From positions 6,052,501 to 6,116,500 of the forward strand of contig NZ_CP048222.1 of assembly GCF_010119975.1 (NCBI RefSeq): a stretch of 64,000 nt of DNA, read 5' to 3'. The notes under the pieces are model-generated. The model saw nothing but the letters and a program-made list of their open reading frames with translations. It did no database searches and had not been told where the DNA came from. Both the position numbers and the translations under genes were made by a program. Shown piece by piece: positions 28,460-38,215 of the stretch (position 1 is the first letter of the stretch; each line of letters starts with the position of its first letter). The DNA comes from Rhodocytophaga rosea (GTDB taxonomy: Bacteria; Bacteroidota; Bacteroidia; Cytophagales; 172606-1).

Positions 28460-28990
28460 ATAAAAAATATCATAGTGATCCTCTTGTTAATAGCACTATT
28501 AACTACCTCTTGCGAAGAAATCACCAGAAAGGGGAAACATGCGCTTGAAAAAACCAATGAAAAAGTTCATAAAATATTAGAAAGGCAAACCCGGAGAATA
28601 AGCGATACAATATTTCCCCAATTTGATCCTGCTAAACCCGACAGCGACAATAATAAAATCAGATTCAAAGATTTTATTCAAGTTGAGATAACGCCAGATG
28701 TAAAAAATATTTATTGTTTTGATGATGTTATTGGCATAGACCAAGACTATATGTTCTCCTTCAATTGTAGTCAGGCGACCTCAGATAAAATCATTGAAAA
28801 ACATCACTTTATCGCAGATACTTTGAATCTGGATAATGGCTTTGGCATCCAGCATGATTTTGAATGGTGGGACAAAGATAGAATTGAGCAATTACAGAAA
28901 TACAGTTGGACGGATGGAAAGCATTACCATAAATATTACTGGTATGACTTACAAGCACAAAAGGCGTATTTTTTTGACTTCGATATGTAG
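28460..28990 (+). CDS. hypothetical lipoprotein with a non-standard start
   Basis: Unrecognised protein. The natural N-terminus is a textbook lipoprotein signal (basic, KNIIVILLLIALLTTSC), but the codon in the Met position at 28460 is ATA, not ATG. The first usable standard start is GTG 28475, which would leave no basic residue before the hydrophobic core. The mature part (about 155 residues) starts with a helical, lysine-rich stretch and continues as a soluble domain rich in Asp, Lys and aromatic residues (YCFDDVIGIDQDYMFSFN, HHFIADTLNLDNGFGIQHDFEWW). The gene lies between imperfect inverted repeats of about 50 bases, which may mean it was acquired as a cassette. Confidence 0.55.
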   Translation: MKNIIVILLLIALLTTSCEEITRKGKHALEKTNEKVHKILERQTRRISDTIFPQFDPAKPDSDNNKIRFKDFIQVEITPDVKNIYCFDDVIGIDQDYMFSFNCSQATSDKIIEKHHFIADTLNLDNGFGIQHDFEWWDKDRIEQLQKYSWTDGKHYHKYYWYDLQAQKAYFFDFDM

Positions 28991-29060
28991 AGAAAGTATC
29001 GATAATTACAATCATTGGATCATTAATTCACATAGTTAAATTTCTGGAAAATTTTATTAT

Positions 29061-29112
29061 CCTATTTGACTAATCCTGTGAATTTTTAAATCCGATAAAT
29101 CCTGGTTCCAGA
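29061..29112 (-). repeat. right arm of inverted repeat pair around a lipoprotein gene
   Basis: Its reverse complement begins TCTGGAACCAGGATTTATC, matching the left arm at 28373. It ends three bases before the stop codon of the convergent amidohydrolase. No clear target-site duplication flanks the pair. Confidence 0.6.
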
Positions 29113-29115
29113 AGA

Positions 29116-30414
29116 TTACTCATTCTTATACACCACACCCTCTCTCATCACAAACGTTACTTTCTCCATTGCAGCAATATTTTGAAGGGGATTGCCCTCA
29201 ACGGCGATAATATCGGCCAGTTTTCCAGCTTCCAGAGAACCTAAGCGGTCTTTTACTCCCAGCAGTTCAGCAGCCACTACCGTAGCCGATTGAATAGCAG
29301 CCATTGGAGGCATGCCAGCTTCCACCATGTATATAAATTCAGCTGCATTTCGTCCATGACGGAACACACCGGCATCAGTACCAAAAGCGATTCTGACACC
29401 AGCTTTATAGGCTTTGGCGAATGTACCCTGAATTTGCGAGCCAATAGCCAGGGCTTTGGGAACGATCACGGCGGGATAATAATTGGGGATTTTGGCTGAA
29501 TCGGCTACCGTTTTTCCGGCAGTAATAGTAGGAACATAGAAAGTGCCATTCTTTTTCATCAGTGCAATGGTTTCGTCATCCATCAGCGTACCATGTTCAA
29601 TGGAAGTTACTCCCGCCCGGACTGCCCTTTTCATCCCTTCGGCTCCATGGGCATGAGCCGCTACTTTAAATCCATAATCTTTGGCCGTTTCTACAATAGC
29701 CCGTATTTCATCCTCAGCAAATTGCGGACTGGAACCATCTTTGGCTACGCTTAATACACCACCGGTCGCCGTAATTTTAATCAGGTCAGCGCCATCTTTA
29801 TAGCGTTGCCTTACGGCTTTGCGGCACTCGTCCGGCCCATTGGCTACGCCGGCTTCCGGACCTGGATCACCCATCAGGTCTTTGCGGTATCCGTTGGTAG
29901 GGTCCGCATGGCCTCCGGTAGTGGCAATGGATTTTCCGGAGGTGTATATTCTCGGGCCAATTACCAGACCTTTGTTGATTGCATTCCGTAGCGAAACATT
30001 TACGCCACTTCCGCCCAGGTCACGTACGGTGGTGAATCCGGCCATCAGTGTTGTACGGGCATACACAGCGGCTTCATAAGCCTTATCAGCCGGATTTTGA
30101 GTGAAATTATCCAGGTAGCGGTTCTTATTGGTTTCTCCTTCCAGGTGAACGTGCATATCCATTAGTCCAGGAAGCACAGTTTTGTTTTTCAGGTCAATTA
30201 CTTTGTCACCCGAACCCGGATTGGTATAACCTTTTTCAATGCGGATGATTTTATTTTGTTGTATTACCAGGGTCATCTGGGATTGCGTCTGATTTTGCAG
30301 GCCATCAATCAGGTTCCCACAGTGAATGAGTGTCTGCTGGGCGAATAGTTCCAGGCTTAACAGCAATAGAAGGATGGCGATACAAAAAGGTGCAGGGGTG
30401 TAAAGTTTTTTCAT
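29116..30414 (-). CDS. exported amidohydrolase-family metallohydrolase
   Basis: A 432-residue protein with a signal peptide (…[11 protein letters not shown], about 26) and an amidohydrolase TIM barrel of the imidazolonepropionase/Xaa-Pro-dipeptidase-like branch. All metal ligands are visible: HxH in DMHVHLEG (about 88), the carboxylated Lys candidate in LIKITATGG (about 215), His in AAHAHG (about 255), His in SIEHGT (about 275) and Asp in FGTDAGVF (about 345). Relatives cleave prolyl dipeptides or other amides, but the substrate cannot be assigned. It converges with the unknown lipoprotein gene. Confidence 0.88.
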   Translation of the reverse strand: MKKLYTPAPFCIAILLLLLSLELFAQQTLIHCGNLIDGLQNQTQSQMTLVIQQNKIIRIEKGYTNPGSGDKVIDLKNKTVLPGLMDMHVHLEGETNKNRYLDNFTQNPADKAYEAAVYARTTLMAGFTTVRDLGGSGVNVSLRNAINKGLVIGPRIYTSGKSIATTGGHADPTNGYRKDLMGDPGPEAGVANGPDECRKAVRQRYKDGADLIKITATGGVLSVAKDGSSPQFAEDEIRAIVETAKDYGFKVAAHAHGAEGMKRAVRAGVTSIEHGTLMDDETIALMKKNGTFYVPTITAGKTVADSAKIPNYYPAVIVPKALAIGSQIQGTFAKAYKAGVRIAFGTDAGVFRHGRNAAEFIYMVEAGMPPMAAIQSATVVAAELLGVKDRLGSLEAGKLADIIAVEGNPLQNIAAMEKVTFVMREGVVYKNE

Positions 30415-30746
30415 AAATGGTGAATAGGTGATGGTATAGTTGTTTTAGAAGTTGATAGATTTATTTGAAATAAAGGCTGGGATTCAAGAAAGCCAAGAAT
30501 AATAAATCAATTATCCAACACTTGAGCCGTCTTTGCTTTAATTTTTTTACATGCCCAAAAGAGGGCAAACATGCGAATGTTTGAGCCAGTTTTGGGCGTG
30601 AGTAACAAAATAAAAAGGCAAAATGAAAAATGCTTCCTCCCACACTCCAACGCTCACCCTCTTTTCATTTATCCCTACGCTCATGGAATGTTGTTTGATT
30701 TTTTGTTGTGGCTCCTTCCATGCATGTTTTAGTATACCCTAACTAC
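30415..30746. other. intergenic region containing a two-stem hairpin
   Basis: No gene is seen. The only structure is the hairpin at 30550-30600, listed separately. The rest is C/T-rich and has no credible reading frame. Confidence 0.4.
30550..30600 (+). other. structured intergenic element (two stacked stems, GCGA loop)
   Basis: An outer 11-bp stem (CATGCCCAAAA with TTTTGGGCGTG, one G-U) encloses an inner 7-bp stem CAAACAT-GCGA-ATGTTTG capped by a GNRA-type tetraloop. It has no T-run on the plus strand, so it looks more like a REP-type repeat or a small structured RNA than a terminator. Confidence 0.45.
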
Positions 30747-31181
30747 TTAGCTGGAATGATCGGCTACGATAAGCCATTTACCGCCGATTTTTCGCCACAA
30801 TAAAGTAAAATGGCCACTGGCATCTCCTTTCACTGGCCTGGTAAGAAAGAATTTACCAATCACAAAGGCCGCATCTTTACTGATGAATTCTGTACTCAGG
30901 ATTTCAAAGCGCAAAGTTCCCCGGCTGTCTTTATCCGGGTAACGGGTTTTATAGTTTTCCAGGGTTTGTTTGTAGCCGTAGGTGATGCCATTTTTGCCGA
31001 TAAACCTCAATGAGTCAGATGTCCAGTATCCTTCCATAAATTTTTCCAGATTTCCCTGGTTCCAGGAGGTAGTTTGTTCATCGAGTACCCGCAGAATTTC
31101 TTTCCGGTCGGCCGATGTCTGGGCTATACTCAGGGCGGAGCAGAGCAGAAAGCTCAGCAGGATAAAATAGGTTTTTTGCAT
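30747..31181 (-). CDS. exported SnoaL/DUF4440-like (NTF2-fold) protein
   Basis: A 144-residue protein with a signal peptide (MQKTYFILLSFLLCSALSIAQ) and one NTF2-like fold typical of SnoaL/DUF4440 proteins: a helical start (RKEILRVLDEQTTSWNQGNLEKFMEGYW), then strands LRFIGKNGITYGYKQTLENY, LRFEILSTEFISKDAAFVIGKFFL and GHFTLLWRKIGGKWLIVADHSS. These domains bind small ligands or act as isomerases; nothing here shows a catalytic residue. It is a single gene upstream of the amidohydrolase on the same strand, with 332 bases between. Confidence 0.8.
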   Translation of the reverse strand: MQKTYFILLSFLLCSALSIAQTSADRKEILRVLDEQTTSWNQGNLEKFMEGYWTSDSLRFIGKNGITYGYKQTLENYKTRYPDKDSRGTLRFEILSTEFISKDAAFVIGKFFLTRPVKGDASGHFTLLWRKIGGKWLIVADHSS

Positions 31182-31344
31182 AAGAATGGCTTGATCTCAA
31201 AATATACAGGATTTTGTGCAGATTTCCTTTGCATCGAAAAACGATGTTATTAAATTGTCGGATTCACCTATTGCCTAGGTATATTTTATACAATTATAGG
31301 TGAGTAAACTTTGGTTGCTTTGTGAAATTAAACTACCTGTAGCT

Positions 31345-31794
31345 ATGCATCTTTTTAAAAGACTATTCCTTTCCATACAACCTATTGCCCTCGATCTTGG
31401 CCTGCTTATTATCCGGCTTTCTACCGGTGGACTGCTGATGCAATATGGATTTCAGAAAATGCAGAAATTTGGTGAATTTAAAAGTGCATTTCCTGATCCT
31501 TTTGGACTGGGAAGTAAGCTTTCGCTGGTACTTTGCATCTTTGCCGAATTCTTTTGCAGTTTACTGATCGCATTGGGCTTGTTTACAAGGCTGGCGCTCA
31601 TTCCGCTCATCATTAATATGCTGGTAGTGGTGTTTATTGCACATGCCAACGATCCGTTCAGCGAAAAAGAACACGGACTATCTTTCCTGTTTCCACATAT
31701 TCTCCTTTTCCTGACCGGTCCGGGACGATTCTCTCTCGATGCATTGCTTTTTAACAGAAAAGGCAAAAAAAATATCTCATCTTTCGTAAAATAG
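31345..31794 (+). CDS. DoxX-family membrane protein
   Basis: A 149-residue protein with four hydrophobic helices and the DoxX-family pattern (LDLGLLIIRLSTGGLLMQYGFQKM at the start, LCIFAEFFCSLLIALGLFTRLALIPLIINM in the middle). DoxX proteins are small inner-membrane proteins linked to redox or sulfur metabolism; the exact role is unknown. The frame can be opened at GTG 31300, but ATG 31345 places the basic HLFKRL segment right before the first helix. It converges on the prolyl oligopeptidase gene with a hairpin between them. Confidence 0.83.
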   Translation: MHLFKRLFLSIQPIALDLGLLIIRLSTGGLLMQYGFQKMQKFGEFKSAFPDPFGLGSKLSLVLCIFAEFFCSLLIALGLFTRLALIPLIINMLVVVFIAHANDPFSEKEHGLSFLFPHILLFLTGPGRFSLDALLFNRKGKKNISSFVK

Positions 31795-31807
31795 ACATCT
31801 CTAAAAC

Positions 31808-31842
31808 ACCAATGGCTGTTCCCGGAAAGAGCAGCCATTGGT
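31808..31842. terminator. hairpin terminator between DoxX and the S9 peptidase gene
   Basis: Perfect 11-base arms ACCAATGGCTG and CAGCCATTGGT with a 13-base loop, located between two convergent genes. A short T-run follows on the minus strand. Confidence 0.7.
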
Positions 31843-31868
31843 ATATAAATGATAAAGAGAACTAAGAT

Positions 31869-34070
31869 TTACTCAGCTGTGGCCACTTGTGGTTTATCCT
31901 CGATGCCTAATATCTTGAAGATAAAAGCATATTCCAGGGCGGTATCTTTAAACTTTTTAAACCTGCCTGAAGCACCTCCATGACCAGCATCCATATTGGT
32001 ATGCAGAAGCAGTACATTGTCGTCTGTTTTGAGGGTACGGAGCTTAGCCACCCATTTGGCTGGTTCCCAATATTGTACCTGTGAATCATGCAAACCAGTA
32101 GTTACCAGCATGTGCGGATAGGCCTGGGCTTTTACATTGTCGTAGGGAGAATACGAGAGCATATAATCATAGTATTCTTTTGTATTCGGATTTCCCCATT
32201 CGTCATATTCCCCGGTAGTAAGCGGAATACTTTCATCCAGCATGGTATTGATCACGTCAACAAACGGTACATGCGCTACTACCGCTTTGTACAAATCCGG
32301 ACGCATATTTACTATGGCACCCATCAGTAAACCGCCGGCGCTTCCGCCCATGGCAGCTAACTTCTCTTTGCTGGTGTATTTTTCTTTGATTAAAAACTCA
32401 GAGCAATCGATAAAATCAGTAAACGTATTCTTCTTTTTAAGCAGCTTGCCGTCTTCATACCATTTGCGTCCCATTTCCTGACCACCCCGGATGTGTACAA
32501 TCGCATAGATAAATCCACGGTCAAGTAAACTGAGTCGGGAAGCACTAAAGTTGGCATCGGTGCTGTAACCGTAGGAACCATAGGCATACTGATACAAAGG
32601 ATTGTTGCCATCTTTATGGATGCCCTTGCGGTAAACCAGGGAAATCGGAATTTTTACCCCGTCTCTGGCCGTAGCATATACCCTTTCTGACTGATAATTT
32701 TCAGCCTTAAATCCGCCTAATACTTCCTGTTGTTTTAAAAGTTTTTTCTCCTTGGTGTCCATATTATACTCATATACCGAGCTTGGTGTGGTAAGGGAAG
32801 AGTAGCCGTAGCGCAAAACTGAGGTATTAAAATCGGGGTTTATTTCGGTATAGGCAACATACGTAGGTTCGCCAAAGTCAATATAATGTTCGCTTTTGTC
32901 CTGCCAATTGATAATGCGGAGTTGCAATAAACCTTCTTTACGTTCGCCTAACACGAGGTTATTTTTAAATACTTCAAAATTTTCCAGATACACATCTTCC
33001 CGGTTGGGGATCACTTCTTTCCAGGCTGTTTTGCTGGCACTTTGCGCTACCGGAACTTCCATCAGGCGGAAATTCTGTGCCTGCCAGTTGGTGCGGATAT
33101 AGAACTTATCTCCAAAATGCTCTGCCATATACTCATGGTCTTTCTCCCTGGGAAGCAATACTTTTAGCGGAGCATCCGGCTGGGAGGCATCCAGGTAGCG
33201 CATTTCAGAAGACAGGGTGCTGCCCATATACAGCATAACATATTTTTTGGATTTACTTCGAAAAATTCCGGTACCGAAGGTGTTATCTTTTTCTTCATAT
33301 ACCAGTTTATCGGTCTTAGGGTCTGTACCCAGTACATGTTTGTAAACCTGGTAGGGAAGGAGCGTTCCTACATCTTTCTTTGCATAAAATAGCGTTTTGT
33401 TATCAGTGGTCCAGGCAACGCCGGGAGATACATTGGAAATCGCTTCCGGGTATATTTCTCCGGTTGCCAGATTTTTAAACCGGATGGTATACAGGCGGCG
33501 GCTTACCGTATCGTCGGCATAAGCCAGAAGTTGGTTATTATCGCTTACATCCAAGCCGGAAACATTGTAATACTCATGTCCTTTGGCCATATCATTTACA
33601 TTCAATAATATCTCCTCAGCGGCTTGCAGAGAGCCTTTCTTGCGGCAATAAATGGGATATTCGAAGCCTTCTTCATAGCGTGAATAATAATAATACCCAT
33701 TATCCAGATAGGGAGCAGATTCGTCTTTTTCTTTAATGCGGCCTTTCATTTCATTGAACAAATCTTCCTGCAATCCTTTCGTATCTGCCAGCGCCGTGTC
33801 CAGGTATTTATTTTCGGCTTCCAGATAAGAGATCACTTCCGGATTTTCCCGTTCCCGAAGCCAGTAATAATTGTCGGTGCGGGAGATGCCGTTGGAAGTA
33901 AGCGTTTTAGGGATACTTTTAGCAACAGGCGGTGTAGCATTTACTTTCATTGTGGTGGCAGTTTCAGATGTTGAAGTATTTGACTGGCAGGCTGCAAGCC
34001 AGACCAGCCCTGACAAACAACCCAGCCGGAAAATTCCCTGGGTTATGGATTGAATGGTATTTGATTGCAT
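31869..34070 (-). CDS. prolyl oligopeptidase (S9, oligopeptidase B-like) lipoprotein
   Basis: A 733-residue serine peptidase with a lipoprotein signal (LSGLVWLAAC, Cys about 29), an N-terminal seven-bladed propeller (about 115-470) and an alpha/beta-hydrolase domain (about 480-725). The nucleophile Ser is in AAMGGSAGGLLMG (about 570), an Asp follows in VTTGLHDSQV (about 658), and the His is in NMDAGHGGASG (about 694). The family cleaves short peptides after basic or prolyl residues. The lipid anchor puts it in the periplasm or on the outer membrane, where it could process peptide nutrients. Confidence 0.92.
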   Translation of the reverse strand: MQSNTIQSITQGIFRLGCLSGLVWLAACQSNTSTSETATTMKVNATPPVAKSIPKTLTSNGISRTDNYYWLRERENPEVISYLEAENKYLDTALADTKGLQEDLFNEMKGRIKEKDESAPYLDNGYYYYSRYEEGFEYPIYCRKKGSLQAAEEILLNVNDMAKGHEYYNVSGLDVSDNNQLLAYADDTVSRRLYTIRFKNLATGEIYPEAISNVSPGVAWTTDNKTLFYAKKDVGTLLPYQVYKHVLGTDPKTDKLVYEEKDNTFGTGIFRSKSKKYVMLYMGSTLSSEMRYLDASQPDAPLKVLLPREKDHEYMAEHFGDKFYIRTNWQAQNFRLMEVPVAQSASKTAWKEVIPNREDVYLENFEVFKNNLVLGERKEGLLQLRIINWQDKSEHYIDFGEPTYVAYTEINPDFNTSVLRYGYSSLTTPSSVYEYNMDTKEKKLLKQQEVLGGFKAENYQSERVYATARDGVKIPISLVYRKGIHKDGNNPLYQYAYGSYGYSTDANFSASRLSLLDRGFIYAIVHIRGGQEMGRKWYEDGKLLKKKNTFTDFIDCSEFLIKEKYTSKEKLAAMGGSAGGLLMGAIVNMRPDLYKAVVAHVPFVDVINTMLDESIPLTTGEYDEWGNPNTKEYYDYMLSYSPYDNVKAQAYPHMLVTTGLHDSQVQYWEPAKWVAKLRTLKTDDNVLLLHTNMDAGHGGASGRFKKFKDTALEYAFIFKILGIEDKPQVATAE

Positions 34071-34139
34071 TGGGTTCAGGTTTTGAGAATCCTTTAAAAA
34101 TAAGGCTATTTTTCAGATTTTTCACCCGATGGCAGTATC

Positions 34140-35003
34140 TTATTTTAGTTCTTCCAACTTTTTTAAGGGAACATCTAAATATAATCTGTCGAGTAGATAT
34201 ACAGCAGATTGCAAACGTCTGTATCCGGCAATATCTTGTACGTCATCACATCCCAAACAAAAATGATCAATAGTGCCAGTGATTTTCTTGTATTGATTAT
34301 TATTGAAATGAAGGATTAATTCAAATCTTTGACCATCAATAATTCCTGGCAGCAGTGTATCCATTGTTGCTATATTGGCAAGCTTCAGATGGTTTTCTAT
34401 TTTAGAATATATAGAATCTGCTACCCTTCCCTGAAATATTCCTTTAAACTGTCTGGTATTTTCAATACCTTCAAAAAGAAGCCTTTTAACAGATAATAAT
34501 TCCAATTTTAATACAGGGCATGTTCCCCAAATGCATTCTCTCGTAGAGAAGGTAATTCTATTTATGACTAAAGATGAGTCATAATTGAGTTGTTCGTGAA
34601 AGAATGTGATAAGCTGGTTTCTTTTGAAAGAAAAATGATCAGATAATGAATCGTCTGATAAATAAAGTAACTGGAGTGAGTCAGGGGTTAGTTTTTGTAT
34701 TTTAGCTTTGAAGTAAATTTGCTTAGGTAAGGAATTCTTCTGGTCTTCATTATTTTTGAAAACAGTCAGTGTATCTTCTTTGAGACTATATTCACTACTG
34801 GAACTTAAAAAATCATATTCATCTAAGAATGTACTGTCAAACTTCCAGATCAGTTGATTGTACATTGGAACAATACTATTCGAGTCTATAGTAAGACTAT
34901 GTATCCAGAACTTGTTTATCAATAGTTCCGGGTTAACAGCAGACGCTTGTTTTTGGGAGCAGTTCAAAAGTGCGATAAGCAGTATCAGGATTAAATATCT
35001 CAT
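34140..35003 (-). CDS. hypothetical lipoprotein, DUF6438-like C-terminal half
   Basis: A 287-residue lipoprotein (MRYLILILLIALLNC, Cys about 15). The second half holds a segment resembling DUF6438 (about 150-270): a strand then CIWGTCPVLKLELLS, a RLLFEGIENTRQFKGIFQGRV strand pair, then a helical stretch and CLGCDD. The conserved GTCP core makes this placement plausible but not certain. The first half looks like a lipocalin-type or stress-response lipoprotein strand pattern, with no motif I can name. It lies 69 bases upstream of no partner on its strand except the S9 peptidase, so co-transcription with that gene is possible. Confidence 0.6.
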   Translation of the reverse strand: MRYLILILLIALLNCSQKQASAVNPELLINKFWIHSLTIDSNSIVPMYNQLIWKFDSTFLDEYDFLSSSSEYSLKEDTLTVFKNNEDQKNSLPKQIYFKAKIQKLTPDSLQLLYLSDDSLSDHFSFKRNQLITFFHEQLNYDSSLVINRITFSTRECIWGTCPVLKLELLSVKRLLFEGIENTRQFKGIFQGRVADSIYSKIENHLKLANIATMDTLLPGIIDGQRFELILHFNNNQYKKITGTIDHFCLGCDDVQDIAGYRRLQSAVYLLDRLYLDVPLKKLEELK

Positions 35004-35300
35004 TCAAATATAATGGCCTGTGTCAATTTAAAAATTATTCCTGTTTATCTATTTCCAATCTTGCTTTTATCTTATCAGCAAGTTGATTTGAATTATAGAG
35101 AATATGTATCAGGTTTCGCTTTCTCATGGTGATAAAAGCCTCTAAATCATGTATCTTTATTTGTGAAATATCACAGGTAACAAAGTTCGGGTTACTAAAT
35201 CAGGGCAACGCAATAAATACAGTTAACATCAGCATGCGGCAGCCTTTTATCAGATCATATTTGGGTTTGCTGTAGCTGTTTTTCTTAATCCATTAAACGT

Positions 35301-38174
35301 ATGCGTATTCTTTACCCTTCCTTTGTAAAAAGAATTTACTGCCTTATTGCCGTTTTTGTGGTATGTCTGTATGGCATTCCGGTGTTTGCCCAGAACCCTT
35401 TGAAAAGCTACATCAATGATAAGCTGAATGACAAAGAACTGCGCAATAAAGCGATGAATAAACTGACGGATAAACTTTCTGATGCCCGCAAAAACTACGA
35501 CGAAACTAACTTCAATTATGCCATTTCGCTCAGCGACAATGCCGGGCTATATGAAAACAATGAAAATGGGGAGCGTTCGCAGAAAATTTTACTGACTTAC
35601 CTGCAAAGCAGCGATAAACGGGAGGAAAGCGCCAGGGAAAAAGCCGCTAATACCAATGGAGCCGGAGAGTTGTTTTATGCGGGCAATAAATATAAATTGT
35701 CGGAACTCTATTTTTTGAGCACCCTTGCCATGCTTGAAAAAGATAATCTGGAGGCCGATAACCTGTATCCGCTTACGCTTAGTAATCTGGGACTGCTGTA
35801 TCATACCACCGGGCGCTATTCTCTAGCAGAAACCTATACCAAACATGCCCTGGAATTACGTAAGGAAAAAATGAGCGATAATGAAGCCGGATATGGCGCT
35901 TCTGTTAATAACCTGGGCGTGCTTTATAAAGACATGGGCAAATACGATGAAGCCGAAAAACTGCTGGAAGAAGCCTTGGCCATTCATGACAAAACAAAAG
36001 GTCCTGCCTCCATGCCTTATGCCATCACGATAAACAACCAGGCGGTTCTCTACCAGACCATCGGACGTTACCAGGAGGCAGAAAAGCAGATGAAAAAAGC
36101 CATAGATATAGCGGCAAAAAATATGGATGAAAAGTCTCCCAACTACAACCGCCTATTGACCAATCTGGCTTTGCTCTATAAGGACATGGGCCGCTATCAG
36201 GAAGCAGAACAGGAATACTTAAAAGCCATTAAAATCAAAGAAAAACGCCTGGGCACCCATCACCCGGATTATGCGGCTTTGCTCAACCAGCTGGCAGCAT
36301 TGTATGTTCAAATGGGCAAAAGCGATAAAGTGGAGGAATTGCTGAAAAAATCATCAGACATTTACAAAAAGAAGTTTGGAGAAAATCACCCTTCCTATGC
36401 CGGAGCGGTCAGCAACCTGGGCAATTTTTACCGCATCACCGGCAAACTCGACCAATCAGCTCCCTTGTTGAGCCAGGCGGTGACCATCCGCAAAAATACC
36501 CTGGGCGAAAATCATCCCGATTATATTGCTTCTCTGGAACATATGGCTTTGTTGCAGTGGCAGAAAAAACAGATCAGCGAAGCATACGCCTTATTCAAAC
36601 AAGTACTTGATAAAGATATGATGCTGGTCCGGAATTTCTTTCCTTCGATGAGTGAAAGGGAAAAAGGAAAATTCTGGGAAAAACTGCGTCCGAAGTTTCA
36701 GCGATTCAATTCATTTGCTTTAACTGCTTTGCCCAGCCATCCGGAAATAGCCGGAGATATGTACAATTACCAGCTGGCCACCAAAGCTTTGCTTCTCAAT
36801 GCGACCAACAAAATCAAGCACCAGATCCTGGCCAGTAAAGATGGCGTGCTTATCCGGCAATACCTGCGCTGGCTCGACCAGAAAGAAACCCTGGCCAAAT
36901 GGTACACCTATAGTAAGGAAGAGCTGGCCGCAGAAAGAATTAACCTGGATTCCCTTGAAAGAGTGGCCAATGCTACCGAAAAAGAGCTATCTCAGAAATC
37001 GAGTTTGTTTACACAGGGTTACGAACAGAAGGCGATTACACTGAAAGATATTACGGCCAAACTAAAGCCAGAGGAAGCCGCCGTCGAGGTAATTCATTTT
37101 AAAAAATTCGACATCGTATTCCGGGATTCTACTTATTATGCGGCACTTATTCTGACTAAGGAAAAACCACTGCCACAACTTGTATTGCTCGAAAACGGAA
37201 AGGAGCTCGAAACCAAGTATTACAATTATTACAAAAATGCCATCCGCAAAAAAACAGACGACCAGTTTTCTTACCAGCAGTACTGGAGCAAAATAGATGG
37301 AGCGCTTACAGGCAAAAAGACAGTATATCTTTCGCTCGATGGCGTGTATAACCAGATCAATCTGAATACCTTGCAGGTTTCGCCAGGAAAATACCTGCTG
37401 GATAACAAAAATTTTGTACTGCTCACCAATACCAAAGATCTACTGGCTTCCGGTACAGCACCCACCAAAACGAAGCTACAGGCAACTCTGGTTGGATTCC
37501 CGAACTATGGCGCAAAAGGCACCATTAATCCCCTGCCTGGCACCAAAGTGGAAATAGATAATATAAAGAAAGTGCTGGCAGCTAAAGGGTATCCAGTAAA
37601 AACTTTGATGCAGAATGATGCCTCTGAAGAACAGATAAAAACAGTAGCTAACCCCAGAATTCTGCATATTGCTACCCATGGCTTTTTTCTCAATGATATA
37701 GGTGACTCAGATGAAAAGATATTTGGCATAGAGCCAGATAAGGCCAGAGAAAACCCCTTGTTGCGCTCGGGATTAATGCTGGCTGGCGCCGAACAAACCA
37801 CAGAGAATATGGATACCAGGGAAACCAAAAGCAGCGATAACGGCGTTCTCACAGCGTATGAAGCCATGAACCTTCCTTTAGACCAGACAGATATGGTAGT
37901 GCTTTCTGCCTGCGAAACCGGCTTGGGCGAGGTACAGAATGGGGAAGGCGTATATGGTTTGCAGCGGGCTTTCCAGGTAGCTGGCGCTAAATCAATCATT
38001 ATGAGCTTATGGAAAGTAGATGATGCCGCTACCCAGCAACTGATGAGCAGTTTTTATAAAAACTGGCTGCAAACGAATAACAAAGCCCAGGCATTTAAAA
38101 TGGCACAACAGGAACTAAAAGTCAAATATAAGAGTCCCTATTTCTGGGGAGCATTTGTGTTGATCGGAAGCTGA
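35301..38174 (+). CDS. exported TPR-CHAT protease-like protein
   Basis: A 957-residue protein: signal peptide (…LYGIPVFAQ, about 31), about eight to nine tetratricopeptide repeats (about 110-430, e.g. NNLGVLYKDMGKYDEAEKLL), a helical linker (about 440-590) and a CHAT caspase-like domain (about 600-957). The catalytic dyad is present: His in ILHIATHGFFLN (about 793) and Cys in LSACETGLGEVQNGEG (about 870). CHAT proteins are cysteine peptidases of clan CD, often triggered through the TPR module; relatives include separase-like and Csx29-type effectors. The signal peptide puts this one outside the cytoplasm. Uma2 follows after 41 bases. Confidence 0.92.
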   Translation: MRILYPSFVKRIYCLIAVFVVCLYGIPVFAQNPLKSYINDKLNDKELRNKAMNKLTDKLSDARKNYDETNFNYAISLSDNAGLYENNENGERSQKILLTYLQSSDKREESAREKAANTNGAGELFYAGNKYKLSELYFLSTLAMLEKDNLEADNLYPLTLSNLGLLYHTTGRYSLAETYTKHALELRKEKMSDNEAGYGASVNNLGVLYKDMGKYDEAEKLLEEALAIHDKTKGPASMPYAITINNQAVLYQTIGRYQEAEKQMKKAIDIAAKNMDEKSPNYNRLLTNLALLYKDMGRYQEAEQEYLKAIKIKEKRLGTHHPDYAALLNQLAALYVQMGKSDKVEELLKKSSDIYKKKFGENHPSYAGAVSNLGNFYRITGKLDQSAPLLSQAVTIRKNTLGENHPDYIASLEHMALLQWQKKQISEAYALFKQVLDKDMMLVRNFFPSMSEREKGKFWEKLRPKFQRFNSFALTALPSHPEIAGDMYNYQLATKALLLNATNKIKHQILASKDGVLIRQYLRWLDQKETLAKWYTYSKEELAAERINLDSLERVANATEKELSQKSSLFTQGYEQKAITLKDITAKLKPEEAAVEVIHFKKFDIVFRDSTYYAALILTKEKPLPQLVLLENGKELETKYYNYYKNAIRKKTDDQFSYQQYWSKIDGALTGKKTVYLSLDGVYNQINLNTLQVSPGKYLLDNKNFVLLTNTKDLLASGTAPTKTKLQATLVGFPNYGAKGTINPLPGTKVEIDNIKKVLAAKGYPVKTLMQNDASEEQIKTVANPRILHIATHGFFLNDIGDSDEKIFGIEPDKARENPLLRSGLMLAGAEQTTENMDTRETKSSDNGVLTAYEAMNLPLDQTDMVVLSACETGLGEVQNGEGVYGLQRAFQVAGAKSIIMSLWKVDDAATQQLMSSFYKNWLQTNNKAQAFKMAQQELKVKYKSPYFWGAFVLIGS

Positions 38175-38215
38175 TAATATAATTACTAATTACGAATAGC
38201 TATTAACCAATAAAC

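Noticed and set aside
31264-31303. 8-bp inverted repeat TCACCTAT/ATAGGTGA upstream of doxX as an operator
   Set aside because: The arms are short with a 24-base gap, no regulator gene is linked, and the spacing to a promoter cannot be set; too weak to list.
35301-38174. TPR-CHAT as a CRISPR-linked (Csx29-like) effector
   Set aside because: There is no CRISPR array or cas gene in the window and the protein carries a signal peptide.
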